From Pseudoips prasinana (taxonomy: Eukaryota > Arthropoda > Insecta > Lepidoptera > Nolidae), in the NCBI GenBank assembly GCA_951640165.1, contig OX621263.1, positions 22,501 to 86,500 on the forward strand: a DNA stretch of 64,000 bases, read 5' to 3'. This document shows, in pieces, positions 48,254-57,816 of the stretch (the first letter of the stretch is position 1; each line of letters opens with the position of its first letter). The position numbers and the translations under genes were made by a program. The notes under the pieces were generated by a model. It was not told the DNA's origin. It worked only from the letters and a program-made list of their open reading frames with translations, and made no database searches.

Positions 48254-51200
48254 CTAACGGCTGCCGCCGCCGCCCCGACGCCTCCTCCGTCTACGAGTGG
48301 GGTCGGCTCGCTCCCGATCCCGCTCGGCGGCCTCCTTCTGGAGCATGACTGCTTCGCAGAAGGAGACCACGGCGTCCCATGTGGTGGAGTCGCCTGCCAG
48401 CATCGCATAGATGACTGCCGGCGGCGAAAGATCCCGTCCGATCTCAGCGACCAGGACTCGCCTCTCGACCTCCCAGGCCGGACACTCTTCCAGAGTGTGT
48501 TGGGCTGAGTCCAGGTCGCTACCGCAGTGGTGACACTGTGTCGTCGCTTCTCGGCCGATCCGACTCAGGTACTCACCGAAACACCCGTGTCCGGTGAGTA
48601 TCTGAGTCAGTCTGTAGGTGACGTTACCCTCCCTCCTCCCCATCCAGGCTTCGAGGTAAGGCAGGATGGCACCGACGGCACGCTGGCGCGCGTTCCGCGG
48701 CAATTCGAGCCTCGCGCGCCACTGTGCAAGTACGCGCCGGTGTGCTTCCCGCCTGTAGGCAACGAGCGTCTGCTCTGGCGCCTCACCGCTCTCCCGGCGG
48801 ACGCGGATTTCGGTGAAAACCGTCGCGTCGACTGCCGCCAGGAGATCAAACGGCGGGAGGCGCGCCAGGAGTGTCGCCGCCTCAAAGGATATCGTTCGAT
48901 ATCCTCGTGCGATCCGGATGGCCACCACACGCTGCAGGCTGTTCAAGATAGCTCTGCAGCGGGAGGCGCCCGTCAGGCGTTCAGACCAGACGGGCGCCCC
49001 ATAAAGGACCATGGACCGCACGACACCTCCGTAGAGGCGGCGAACTTCTTCCCTGGGACCCCCGAGGTTTGGCAAGAGCCGGTGCAACGCTCCGGTTACC
49101 CGGCGCACTCGGGGGGCCAGACGCTCGAAATGCTCCTCGAAGCCCCATCGGCTGTCTAGGGTGAGGCCCAGGTACTTCATGTACCGCCCCACCCTGACCT
49201 CTGCGTCACCTACACGCATCGACGTACTGGGTGGTTCCTCCCTACGGCGTAAGCCGTGGAACCATAGCGCCTCGGTCTTGTGAGGCGCTACCCGAAGGCC
49301 CAGTCTCGTTATGGCCGCGACGACACACGCGACACCGAGTTCGGCGAGCCGTACCGCCCGCTGGAAACTTACCTCCCGGGCTATGACGAGCGTGTCGTCC
49401 GCATAGCAGACGACGCTCACCCCGGGAGGGAGGCTTATCCTCAGGACCGCATCGTACGCGAGGCTCCATAGCAGAGGTCCTAACACGGACCCCTGAGGAA
49501 CCCCGCAGGAGAGCTCCCTCTGGATCTCAATCCCGTTCCGACCGACGAATTGAATCGTCCTGTCGCGCAAATATGCCCCGACTATACCACGGAGATAGGG
49601 AGGCACGTTATGATGGACCAGTGCCTCCCGTATCGCCCGCCAGGGGACGGAGTTGAAGGCGTTGACGATGTCTAAGCTCACCGCCAACGCCACCCCCCCC
49701 GCCCGAACGGCGGGCTCCGACAGGGCGCGGACGCGATTGATCGCGTCCAGCGTCGAACGTCCCTGCCGGAATCCGAACTGGCTGTCCGATAAGTCGGGGC
49801 CAACGCGCGACAGATGCTCGCTGAGACGGGCGGCTATGACACGCTCGAAGAGCTTGCCCGCCTCGTCCAGCAAGCATATTGGTCGGAACGCCGAGGGAGA
49901 ATCGGCGGTCCTGCCCGGCTTGCTCAAGAGCACTAGCCTTGCCTCTTTCCAGCAGGTGGGGAACACGGTACTACGGAGGCAGCTGGTGAACAGTTGCCTC
50001 AACCGGTCCCCCAGGACTGCCAGGGCGCAAACCCACGCCCTGCCCGGTATCCCATCCGGGCCAGGGGCGGTGTTTCGGGCCGCAAGTCGCCGTACTGCTC
50101 GGTCCAACTCCCCCTCCGTCACCTCCAACTGGTCGTCCCAATCATGGTACGACGGTGACGGAGAGTCCGAGGGACTGTCCTGGACCCTAGGGAAGAGGGT
50201 GTCCACCACCCTCCTCAGGAAATCTGGGTCCAGGGTACACGTCAACGGAGGGACCCACGGTCTGAGCTTGCCCAGTACCATTTTGTACGGGCGCCCCCAT
50301 GGGTCCCTATCCAGTCCCTCGATGAGCTCGTTCCAGGACCGAGCTTTGGCTTCCGCTATCGCGATGGATAGCGCCTTGACGGCGACTTGATACGCCCTGT
50401 GCGCTCCGGCAGCCTCTTCGGCATTGGCTCGCCTCCTCCGACGGGCCCGCTGGTGTCGGCGACGCGCTGCGACGTACTCCGAACGGAGTCGCGCGATTTC
50501 GGCCGACCACCAATACTGCGAGCCTCGTCTGTCACCCGGGCGGATCCGGGGCATCGACGTGTCGCAGATGCGAGACATGATGCCCCGGAACCAGCCCGCC
50601 TGCGAATTGGGATCGGACGGGATCCTCTCTGCACCTTCACTCGCCCCCCAGGCGATGGCGACGGCGGCAGCCGTCAACATGTCGCGGTCCAAGCGACGTA
50701 GGCACCAGCGCCGCGGCGGGACAACACTGCTGCGGTCGGGGCCGCCTCGGGGCGGACGGAAGGCCACGCTGAACACAATGTGTCTGTGATCCGACAGCGT
50801 GGCAATTTCCTCCGCAACTCTCCACCCCGAGACCAGGTGCATGGCCGAGGGAGTCGCCCACGTCAAGTCGACGATCGACTCCCCCTGCCATCGCACACAG
50901 GTGCTGACTGAACCCCGATTTAAAAGACGGAGGTCCAGTCCGGCGGCCCATTCCAGCAGTGACTCCCCTCGAACGTCGTCCCGGGCATCGCCCCACTCAC
51001 TGGAGTGGGCGTTAAAATCGCCCAGGACGAGTACCGGACGGGACTGGTAGGAGCTAATATGGCTCGTTAGCCCGTCCAGGTACGCCTCAAAATTTGCGAG
51101 GCCGCAGTTCGGGGAGATGTAGCAGCCCACCACGACTGCTGGTCCCCACTCCACGACGACGAATCCGGGCCCCTTGGCCAGGAGTGTGCAATGGGGGTCA

Positions 51201-51397
51201 CGTTCCCCCCCTGCCCAATAAATGGCGACGAGGCCCCCATCCGCCCCGAACCAACGAGGATGGTCGGGAACGGAGTGAGGCTCCGCCACTATCGCTAGGG
51301 CAACCGAACGCTCAGCAATCGTCTGCGCAAGAAGAGCTTGCGCAGCGATGCAGGCGTTCAAGTTGCCCTGCAAAATAAGTTGGGGGGGAAAGAATGC
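48254..51397 (-). CDS. Family D ORF2 (D2): endonuclease, reverse transcriptase, zinc knuckle
   Basis: About 1047 uninterrupted codons. Endonuclease: GNLNAC, VAEPHS, LGDFNAHSSEWGD, SDHRHIVFSV. RT: APGPDGIPGRAW, YWW-type linker before it, QFGFRQGRST, SLDIVNAFNSVP, GVPQGSVLGPLLW, CYADDTLVIA, MKYLGLTLDSRW. The knuckle is CHHCGSDLDSAQHTLEEC and the tail is Arg-rich. No RNase H. There is no ATG near the N-terminus: the frame begins right after the ORF1 TAA (51398-51400) and is in the same frame as ORF1. The conserved coding starts at about QGNLNAC, preceded by a TTG codon. Reinitiation without AUG or stop readthrough are possible, but I cannot choose between them. Confidence 0.9.
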   Translation of the reverse strand, partial: AFFPPQLILQGNLNACIAAQALLAQTIAERSVALAIVAEPHSVPDHPRWFGADGGLVAIYWAGGERDPHCTLLAKGPGFVVVEWGPAVVVGCYISPNCGLANFEAYLDGLTSHISSYQSRPVLVLGDFNAHSSEWGDARDDVRGESLLEWAAGLDLRLLNRGSVSTCVRWQGESIVDLTWATPSAMHLVSGWRVAEEIATLSDHRHIVFSVAFRPPRGGPDRSSVVPPRRWCLRRLDRDMLTAAAVAIAWGASEGAERIPSDPNSQAGWFRGIMSRICDTSMPRIRPGDRRGSQYWWSAEIARLRSEYVAARRRHQRARRRRRANAEEAAGAHRAYQVAVKALSIAIAEAKARSWNELIEGLDRDPWGRPYKMVLGKLRPWVPPLTCTLDPDFLRRVVDTLFPRVQDSPSDSPSPSYHDWDDQLEVTEGELDRAVRRLAARNTAPGPDGIPGRAWVCALAVLGDRLRQLFTSCLRSTVFPTCWKEARLVLLSKPGRTADSPSAFRPICLLDEAGKLFERVIAARLSEHLSRVGPDLSDSQFGFRQGRSTLDAINRVRALSEPAVRAGGVALAVSLDIVNAFNSVPWRAIREALVHHNVPPYLRGIVGAYLRDRTIQFVGRNGIEIQRELSCGVPQGSVLGPLLWSLAYDAVLRISLPPGVSVVCYADDTLVIAREVSFQRAVRLAELGVACVVAAITRLGLRVAPHKTEALWFHGLRRREEPPSTSMRVGDAEVRVGRYMKYLGLTLDSRWGFEEHFERLAPRVRRVTGALHRLLPNLGGPREEVRRLYGGVVRSMVLYGAPVWSERLTGASRCRAILNSLQRVVAIRIARGYRTISFEAATLLARLPPFDLLAAVDATVFTEIRVRRESGEAPEQTLVAYRREAHRRVLAQWRARLELPRNARQRAVGAILPYLEAWMGRREGNVTYRLTQILTGHGCFGEYLSRIGREATTQCHHCGSDLDSAQHTLEECPAWEVERRVLVAEIGRDLSPPAVIYAMLAGDSTTWDAVVSFCEAVMLQKEAAERDRERADPTRRRRRRRGGGGSR

Positions 51398-53167
51398 TTA
51401 CACCTCCATGGACACCCCACCGGGGCCAGAGCCCGGATCGTTGGACCGCGACGTAGGAGCGGACGTGACAGGACGTTCCGCTCCCTTTCTTTTAGGTGGC
51501 GTGCACCTACCGCTGCCCAGGCGATGGTTTGCCGGCCTGCCAAGGTCGGCACACACAACGCAATGAGGGGCGCGCGCCGTGCATTCCTTCGCCTTGTGGC
51601 CCTGTTGGCCACAGACGAAGCACGACGCGCTCCGGTCGCACCCTGTGCACCGGGCCCTGACGTGCCCCTTCTCCAGGCAGCGGTAGCACTGGAGAGCTCT
51701 GGGTGGAAGCGCCACCACCCGGACCGACATCCAGCCCACTAGCACCCGGCCGATTGCCGCTAATTTGCGGGCGGCCACTAGTGGGCACCGAACCCACACC
51801 GAACCTAAGCCCGACGGGGAGAACCGAATTTCGCCGACCTTTACGTCGGCGACGGCACATCCCCCCGCCGTGGCTAAAGTTTCTGCCACTTCGGTGGGGT
51901 CGGCGGAGTCGTCCAGGTCCATCACCCGGAGCTCTCCCATAGCCACTGGGTGCGCCACCACCGCACCCGTCTCCTGTAAAGCCTCCCTTAGACGGGAGGT
52001 TAGGGCCTCCGCCTTCGCGGACCCCTCTGGACCAGGGATCCTCAAAATGAGGCCCCCGGTCAAGGCCCTCTTAGGGCGAAGGCCCGCCTCCAGGCCAAGG
52101 TCCTTCAATTGGACCTTGGTCCTTGCCATCTTCATGACCTCGGCCATAGTAGTGGCCGAGGTCGACGGCAGGTTGATCGTAACTGCCGCGGACGATGGAG
52201 GTCGCGGCAGCCCGATCGGCCTCTTTGGAGGCGGAGGCGGCGGTGGCCGATTTAGACGGGCAGCATTTGCCCTGGCCTTTCGGCCAACCACCTGGGCCCA
52301 TGTGCCCTCGGCGGGTGGCGGTGGCGCTGACCGCACCGGTATGCTTGCAGCTCGAGCCGCAGCGGCCTCTGCGGCGGCAGCCCGTCTCCGCTGCCGGCCA
52401 CCCCGCTTCGCGGTGGGTGGCGCTTGGGGCGGCACCGCGCTCGCAGCGAGCGGTGGGCGGACAGCCCGCCCCGGGAAGATCTCCGATATTATATCGTGGC
52501 GCATCTGGACCAAGCGCTGATCCCAGATGCGGCCCATTTCTCCTATTTTGCGGTCTAGGAGGGCCGCAATCTGCTCGGTTGACGAGCTTAGATCTTCCCG
52601 GGCTGCGACAGAGGGGGGAGCGCCAACACTGCTCCTCCGCTGTTCCAGGGCCGAAGGTGCCGTCTGTAAGCTCCTGCCGGCTCGCGGCGGCGACGGACTC
52701 GGCAACGGTGGCTGAGATGGCGACGACGGAGGCGACCGCAAAGAATGCGACGGCCGGGACGGTGTCTGCAATGGCGGAAATGCCCCGATCTCACGACTGC
52801 GCAGCTCCGCCATCTCTGCGGACATAGCAGCCACTCGCGCCTCCAAAGAGGCCAGCTGGGAGCGCAGTTGCTGGTTTTCCAGCTCGAGTGAACTCCCACC
52901 GGTCCTCTCGTGCAACTCGGCGGCGGCCGCCTGGGCCTTCCGCGCCGCAAGTCGAAGGACACGCACGAAATTGCCCTTAAGGTTGCGGGACGTGTCCGCC
53001 ACCTTTTCCACCGCCGCCAGCGACTCCTGGATCACTGCACCCAGGTCGGCTGTCGGCTGCTGTCGAAGCTCCTCGACCAGATCCTCGACCCGGGGCAGTC
53101 TGCTCTTGTTCTTGGTACTGACTGGACCCTGAGTGGGGTCCAGTATAAACGCCAAGTCCACGTCCTC
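51398..53167 (-). CDS. Family D ORF1 (D2), N-terminus missing
   Basis: Open from the truncation point to TAA, about 590 codons. Coiled coil (ENQQLRSQLASLEARVAAM), a proline/serine-rich middle very different from D1, a basic RGGRQRRR patch, then a region and three knuckles nearly identical to D1 (CYRCLEKGHVRARC, CFVCGQQGHKAKEC, CVVC to GRC). Lacks the first 120 or so residues and a start codon. Confidence 0.87.
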   Translation of the reverse strand, partial: EDVDLAFILDPTQGPVSTKNKSRLPRVEDLVEELRQQPTADLGAVIQESLAAVEKVADTSRNLKGNFVRVLRLAARKAQAAAAELHERTGGSSLELENQQLRSQLASLEARVAAMSAEMAELRSREIGAFPPLQTPSRPSHSLRSPPSSPSQPPLPSPSPPRAGRSLQTAPSALEQRRSSVGAPPSVAAREDLSSSTEQIAALLDRKIGEMGRIWDQRLVQMRHDIISEIFPGRAVRPPLAASAVPPQAPPTAKRGGRQRRRAAAAEAAAARAASIPVRSAPPPPAEGTWAQVVGRKARANAARLNRPPPPPPPKRPIGLPRPPSSAAVTINLPSTSATTMAEVMKMARTKVQLKDLGLEAGLRPKRALTGGLILRIPGPEGSAKAEALTSRLREALQETGAVVAHPVAMGELRVMDLDDSADPTEVAETLATAGGCAVADVKVGEIRFSPSGLGSVWVRCPLVAARKLAAIGRVLVGWMSVRVVALPPRALQCYRCLEKGHVRARCTGCDRSASCFVCGQQGHKAKECTARAPHCVVCADLGRPANHRLGSGRCTPPKRKGAERPVTSAPTSRSNDPGSGPGGVSMEV

Positions 53168-53174
53168 AACCTAA

Positions 53175-53176
<2 letters not shown>
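53163..53176. repeat. 14-bp target-site duplication of S12, left copy
   Basis: TCCTCAACCTAACC: 5 bp of the D2 end plus 9 bp of telomere repeat. It recurs at 53518-53531. Confidence 0.85.
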
Positions 53177-53224
<48 letters not shown>

Positions 53225-53517
53225 TTTGCGCTGGGAAAAAATGCGTTACGCATACCCGCCCATTGGGGGATGGGCGGGTTATGTGGGACTCTCCGGCTAG
53301 TCCGGCATACCCACTAAAATAACCCAGCGGCACTCCCGCATCGTCTGTGTGGAGGGGGACTGGGAAACCGGCTCAGCCTTTACGTCCAGTCCCCCACCGA
53401 CGACCGCCCGCCTTTACAGCGGGGCCCGCACGCCCCTCCCTAAGTGGAGGGGCCCGGAAACGACCGTGAGTGCTCGGCCGTTCCCGCCCGACGATGGTGG
53501 CGATTTGTGCAATGCGA
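53177..53517 (-). mobile_element. Family S element S12 (3' UTR fragment)
   Basis: Poly(T) of 47 and about 294 bp of 3' UTR with the perfect GGGCGGG hairpin arm. It is truncated just before the ORF2 stop region and flanked by a 14-bp duplication that includes D2 sequence. Confidence 0.88.
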
Positions 53518-53549
53518 TCCTCAACCTAACCTAACCTAACCTAACCTAA

Positions 53550-53551
<2 letters not shown>
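53518..53551. repeat. S12 target-site duplication (right copy) and telomeric array
   Basis: TCCTCAACCTAACC then four further units. Confidence 0.88.
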
Positions 53552-53604
<53 letters not shown>

Positions 53605-53936
53605 TTTGCGCTGGGAAAAAATGCGTTACGCATACCCGCCCATTGGGGGATGGACGGGTTATGTGGGACTCTCCGGCTAGCCCGGCATACCCACTAAAAT
53701 AACCCAGCGGCACTCCCGCATCGTCTGTGTGGAGGAGGACTGGGAAACCGGCACAGCCTTTACGTCCAGTCCCCCACCGACGACCGCCCGCCTTTACAGC
53801 GGGGCCCGCACGCCCCTCCCTAAGTGGAGGGGCCCGGGAACGACCGTGAGTGCTCGGCCGTTCCCGCCCGACGATGGTGGCGATTTGTGCAATGCGAGCG
53901 AAGGCGCCCCCGCGCCTGTCGCCCGCTAATCACCAC
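53552..53936 (-). mobile_element. Family S element S13 (3' UTR fragment)
   Basis: Poly(T) of 52, complete 3' UTR, and only the last few bases of ORF2 around its TAG; truncated at 53936. Confidence 0.88.
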
Positions 53937-53948
53937 AACCTAACCTAA

Positions 53949-53950
<2 letters not shown>
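53937..53950. repeat. Telomeric array, exactly 14 bp
   Basis: AACCTAACCTAACC between S13 and S14. Confidence 0.9.
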
Positions 53951-53981
<31 letters not shown>

Positions 53982-54249
53982 GCACTCCCGCATCGTCTAT
54001 TTGGAGGAGGACTGGGAAACCGGCACAGCCTTTACGTCCAGTCCCCCGCCGACGACCGCCCGCCTTTACAGCGGGGCCCGCACGCCCCTCCCTAAGTGGA
54101 GGGGCCCGGGAACGACCGTGAGTGCTCGGCCTTTCCCGCCCGACGATGGTGGTGATTTGTGCAATGCGAGCGAAGGCGCCCCCGCGCCTGTCACCCGCTA
54201 ATCACCACCAGAAGGAGGGAGGCGACGATCGTACAACCGCCGTCTCCCA
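53951..54249 (-). mobile_element. Family S element S14 (truncated at both ends)
   Basis: Poly(T) of 28 followed directly by an internal 3' UTR position (AAGGCACTCCCGCATCG at 53979). The usual terminal part of the 3' UTR, including all three hairpins, is missing. The 5' side is truncated in the ORF2 end (stop near 54200). Confidence 0.85.
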
Positions 54250-54277
54250 AACCTAACCTAACCTAACCTAACCTAAA

Positions 54278-54279
<2 letters not shown>
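54250..54279. repeat. Telomeric array, 30 bp
   Basis: CCTAA units; the one before the poly(T) of S15 has an extra A (AAACC). Confidence 0.92.
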
Positions 54280-54322
<43 letters not shown>

Positions 54323-54643
54323 TTTGCGCTGGGAAAAAATGCGTTACGCATACCCGCCCTTTGGGGGATGGACGGGTTATGTGGGACTCTCCGGCTACTC
54401 CGGCATACCCACTAAAATAACCCAGCGGCACTCCCGCATCGTCTATTTGGAGGAGGACTGGGAAACCGGCACAGCCTTTACGTCCAGTCCCCCACCGACG
54501 ACCGCCCGCCTTTACAGCGGGGCCCGCACGCCCCTCCCTAAGTGGAGGGGCCCGGGAACGACCGTGAGTGCTCGTCCGTTCCCGCCCGACGAGGGTGGTG
54601 ATTACTGCAATGCGAGCGAAGGCGCCCCCGCGCCTGTCGCCCG

Positions 54644-57600
54644 CTAATCACCACCAGAAGGAGGGAAGCGACGATCGTACAACCGCCGTCTCCCACCCCT
54701 TCTTCGCCTGCGGAGCGGCGGCGCGAGAGGATCATCCTCCCGCGCGCGCTCCGCCGCCTCCTTTTGCGACATGACATTCTCGCAAAAGGAGGCAACCGCC
54801 GCCCAAGCCTCCTCACTCCCCAGCATGGAGTTCACCACACTGGGAAGTGAGAGGTCCTGCCCGACCACATCTGTCAGGGCACGGCGCAGCTCAGCCCAGG
54901 CTGGGCACACCTCGAGGGTGTGCTGCGCCGTGTCCTCCGCGGCTCCGCAATGGTGGCACGCCGGGGTTTCCTCCCTCCGGATCCGGTGCAGGTGCGTTCC
55001 AAAACAACCATGTCCGGACAACACCTGCACTAGACGGAACGAGAGGAAACCGTGGGGGCGCTCGAGCCAGTCCCGCAGGGCTGGACCGAGCGCGTCCAGC
55101 GTCCGGCGCCCAAAGGTGGCGGAGGCGAGATCACGTGCCCAGTGGAGGACGATGGCATCCCTCGCCTCCCGCCGCACGGCCTCCCGCTCTTCCGCGGCTG
55201 GGCGCTCACCCAGCGCCCTACGCCGCGCCGTCCACTCGTAGACTCTGGCGAGCACCCATGCCTCCAATTCCCATGGAGGGGTGCCGGCCAGAGCGCACGC
55301 CGCCGCGAAGCCCACCGAGCGGTAGGCTCGCGCCACCCGCTGTGCAATGGCCCGTTGGGGCCTGCGGATGGCGGTTGCATTCTCCCTCCTGTGGAGGGAG
55401 TCCGCCCAGATGGGTGCCCCGTATAGGGCCATACTCCTCAGGATGCCGGCATAGAGGCGCCGGCATCGCTCCTTGGGCCCGCCCAGGTTCGGGAGGAGCC
55501 ATGAGAGGGCGTCCGCGGCCTTAAGCAGGCGCGTCGACAGCCCGCTGAAGTGCGGGCCGAAGCGCCACCTGCTGTCCAGCACGAGGCCCAGATACTTCAT
55601 CTGGGCCCCGACCCCTATTCGGACGCCCTCCACGACGATGTGGGCGTCTGGAGGGCAGCGCTGCCGAGGCCCGTGAAAGAACACGGCCTCGGTCTTGTTC
55701 AGCGCTACCCTCAAACCAAGCTGGCGGATCCTACCTGCCACTAAGGATCCGCCAGCCGAGGCCAGACAGGCCGCCTCCCGAAAGTCCCTCCCCCGGGCAA
55801 CGAGGAGAGTGTCATCCGCGTAGCAGATGACACTCGTGCCCTGGAGGAGGGTGCCGCGCAGCAGCCAATCGAATCCGATGTTCCACAAGAGGGGCCCTAG
55901 CACTGAACCCTGTGGAACACCGGACTCCGCGCCGTAGCGCCTGATCCTGGCCGTCCTGTCCGCCAGGAGGACCTCTCGGTCCTCCAGGTAGTTGGCCAGG
56001 ATCGCCCGCAGATATTGGGGCACTCCGTGATACCGGAGTGCCTCCAATATGGTCGAGTGGGGCACGGAGTTGAAGGCGTTGGCGATGTCGAACGACACCG
56101 CCAACACTCCGTCCCCAGCTCCAACCGCCTCCTGCACTTGGCCCCTGAGTAGGGCCACCGCGTCGACCGTCGAACGCCCCTGTCGAAACCCGAACTGGGC
56201 GTCCGACAGGTCTGGCCCTACCTCCCGCAACTGGCTATTAAGCCGGGTGGCGATGATCCCCTCGAACAATTTACCGACCTCATCGAGCAGAACGATGGGC
56301 CGGTATGCCGAGGGGGAGTCCACCGGGCGTCCCTCCTTCCGGAGCAGGCAAAGCTGCCCCTCCTTCCAGATCTTCGGGAACCTCCCAGCCGTCAGGCACG
56401 CGCTGAAGAGGTCCCGAAACCTCTGCTCCATGAAGGACGCTGCGATGGCCACCACCCGTGCGGGGACGCCATCTGGTCCAGGGGCCGTCTTCTTCGCGCG
56501 GAGGGACAGAACCCCCGCGCGAAATTCCTCCGCCGACACTGGAGGCACCTCCTCCTCCGGCGAAGCCACCACCCCCCCCAGCGGGGGGTTCATCGTTGGA
56601 GGGGTGAATTCGGTCCTGCGCGGAAACAGTGACCGAACCACCCCATCCAGCAACGCCGGCTCTAGGGTCTCCGCTAATGGGGGACCGTAAGGGCGCAGCT
56701 GGCTCCGCGCCTGCTTATACGGCCTCCCAAAGGGATCCCTGTCGAGGCCCTCCAGCATCTCGGCCTTTGCCGAGTCCTCGGCGGCGCACATTTCCGACTT
56801 GAGGACCGTCTTTGCCTCTAGGTAAGAGGCGTAGAGGCGGTCCTCCTCAGCCTGACATCGGCTGGTGCGCCGCCGACTCCGCGTGTAGGCCCTCCTGGCC
56901 TCCACGCACGCGGCCCGGAGCCCCGCCAGCTCCACCGTCCACCAATAAACGGCGCGACGGGGAGGCGGACGGCGAGACCGAGGCATGCTGGAGTTGCACA
57001 CCTCGGTCAGGGACCCCCGCAGCCGAACCGCTGCGGCGTCCACGTCCGTGCCCTCCACAGGGGGCGAGAGCCAGTCCTCGAGGAACGCCGCCTCCTGGGC
57101 TGACTCCCGGTCCAGGCGGGTGAGAGCCCACCGCGGGAAGGGTGATTGGCCCGAGCGGGCCATCCCCCGCGGGCTCTGGGTGGAGATGTCGAACCGCACA
57201 TATCGGTGGTCCGACAGGGTCTCCACCATCTCCACCCGCCAGTTCACAACGCGGGCGGCTAGCACAGGGGTGGCGAACGATACGTCCACCACTGACCCTC
57301 CCTGTTGCCGCACACACGTGTGAACATCCCCCCTGTTTAGGAGAGACACGCCGCACGAGGCCGCCCAAAATTCGACGGCGCGCCCCCGGACGTTGCAGGA
57401 CGCCGCTGAGTTGCCCCAGGCCACCGACTTGGCGTTCAGGTCGCCCACCACGACGACCTGACGTGGTGCCGCCCTCCCGACGACTGCCGTAAGGACTTCG
57501 AGAAAATCCTCGAAGTCCCTTAGAGGGCGGTTTGGGGAGAAATAGACCCCGACCAGGGCTATTTCTCCCCACGCGGCGGCAACGTATCCCGGACCCCTCT

Positions 57601-57814
57601 CTAAAAACGAGAGGGGAGGGGAGTCCGTGGCAGGCCGCGACACCAACGCCACCAAGCCGTCCCGATCACCCAGCCAGCGGCCAGGTATCGAGTACGGCTC
57701 GGCAACCACCGCCACGTCCACCAACCACTCGGCCACAGTCTGCATCAACAGATCCTGTGCCGCTCTGCAGTGGTTGGTGTTCGCCTGGAGGATGCGATGT
57801 TCGACTCTACCCAT
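54644..57814 (-). CDS. Family S ORF2 (S15): endonuclease and reverse transcriptase
   Basis: 1056 intact codons starting at the ATG of UAAUG (57812-57816). All endonuclease, RT and knuckle motifs are present (VGDLNAKSVAWGN, SDHRY, APGPDG, CYADD, CHHCGAAEDTAQHTLEVC). The RT region resembles S4 (AASFMEQRFRD, KIWKEGQLC). The C-terminus has PAAEEREAV and RRFPPSGGD as private changes. The protein could still work if expressed, but the element has lost its 5' UTR. Confidence 0.94.
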   Translation of the reverse strand: MGRVEHRILQANTNHCRAAQDLLMQTVAEWLVDVAVVAEPYSIPGRWLGDRDGLVALVSRPATDSPPLSFLERGPGYVAAAWGEIALVGVYFSPNRPLRDFEDFLEVLTAVVGRAAPRQVVVVGDLNAKSVAWGNSAASCNVRGRAVEFWAASCGVSLLNRGDVHTCVRQQGGSVVDVSFATPVLAARVVNWRVEMVETLSDHRYVRFDISTQSPRGMARSGQSPFPRWALTRLDRESAQEAAFLEDWLSPPVEGTDVDAAAVRLRGSLTEVCNSSMPRSRRPPPRRAVYWWTVELAGLRAACVEARRAYTRSRRRTSRCQAEEDRLYASYLEAKTVLKSEMCAAEDSAKAEMLEGLDRDPFGRPYKQARSQLRPYGPPLAETLEPALLDGVVRSLFPRRTEFTPPTMNPPLGGVVASPEEEVPPVSAEEFRAGVLSLRAKKTAPGPDGVPARVVAIAASFMEQRFRDLFSACLTAGRFPKIWKEGQLCLLRKEGRPVDSPSAYRPIVLLDEVGKLFEGIIATRLNSQLREVGPDLSDAQFGFRQGRSTVDAVALLRGQVQEAVGAGDGVLAVSFDIANAFNSVPHSTILEALRYHGVPQYLRAILANYLEDREVLLADRTARIRRYGAESGVPQGSVLGPLLWNIGFDWLLRGTLLQGTSVICYADDTLLVARGRDFREAACLASAGGSLVAGRIRQLGLRVALNKTEAVFFHGPRQRCPPDAHIVVEGVRIGVGAQMKYLGLVLDSRWRFGPHFSGLSTRLLKAADALSWLLPNLGGPKERCRRLYAGILRSMALYGAPIWADSLHRRENATAIRRPQRAIAQRVARAYRSVGFAAACALAGTPPWELEAWVLARVYEWTARRRALGERPAAEEREAVRREARDAIVLHWARDLASATFGRRTLDALGPALRDWLERPHGFLSFRLVQVLSGHGCFGTHLHRIRREETPACHHCGAAEDTAQHTLEVCPAWAELRRALTDVVGQDLSLPSVVNSMLGSEEAWAAVASFCENVMSQKEAAERAREDDPLAPPLRRRRRGGRRRLYDRRFPPSGGD

Positions 57815-57816
57815 TA
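57812..57816 (-). promoter_or_regulatory. UAAUG stop-start overlap (S15)
   Basis: ORF1 ends GAC TAA and the ORF2 ATG shares the last A. Confidence 0.85.

Larger units (their letters stand above)
47873..53167 (-). mobile_element. Family D retrotransposon, copy D2 (5'-truncated in ORF1)
   Basis: Poly(T) of 26, 3' UTR 47899-48253 almost identical to D1, intact ORF2, and most of ORF1 up to the truncation at 53167. The last 5 bp of the element are repeated beyond S12 as part of a target-site duplication. Confidence 0.9.

Noticed and set aside
53552..53603. Long T runs as sequencing artefacts or regulatory tracts
   Set aside because: Every run sits between CCTAACC and a retrotransposon 3' end in the same orientation, so they are poly(A) tails. 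Exact lengths may still be inaccurate.
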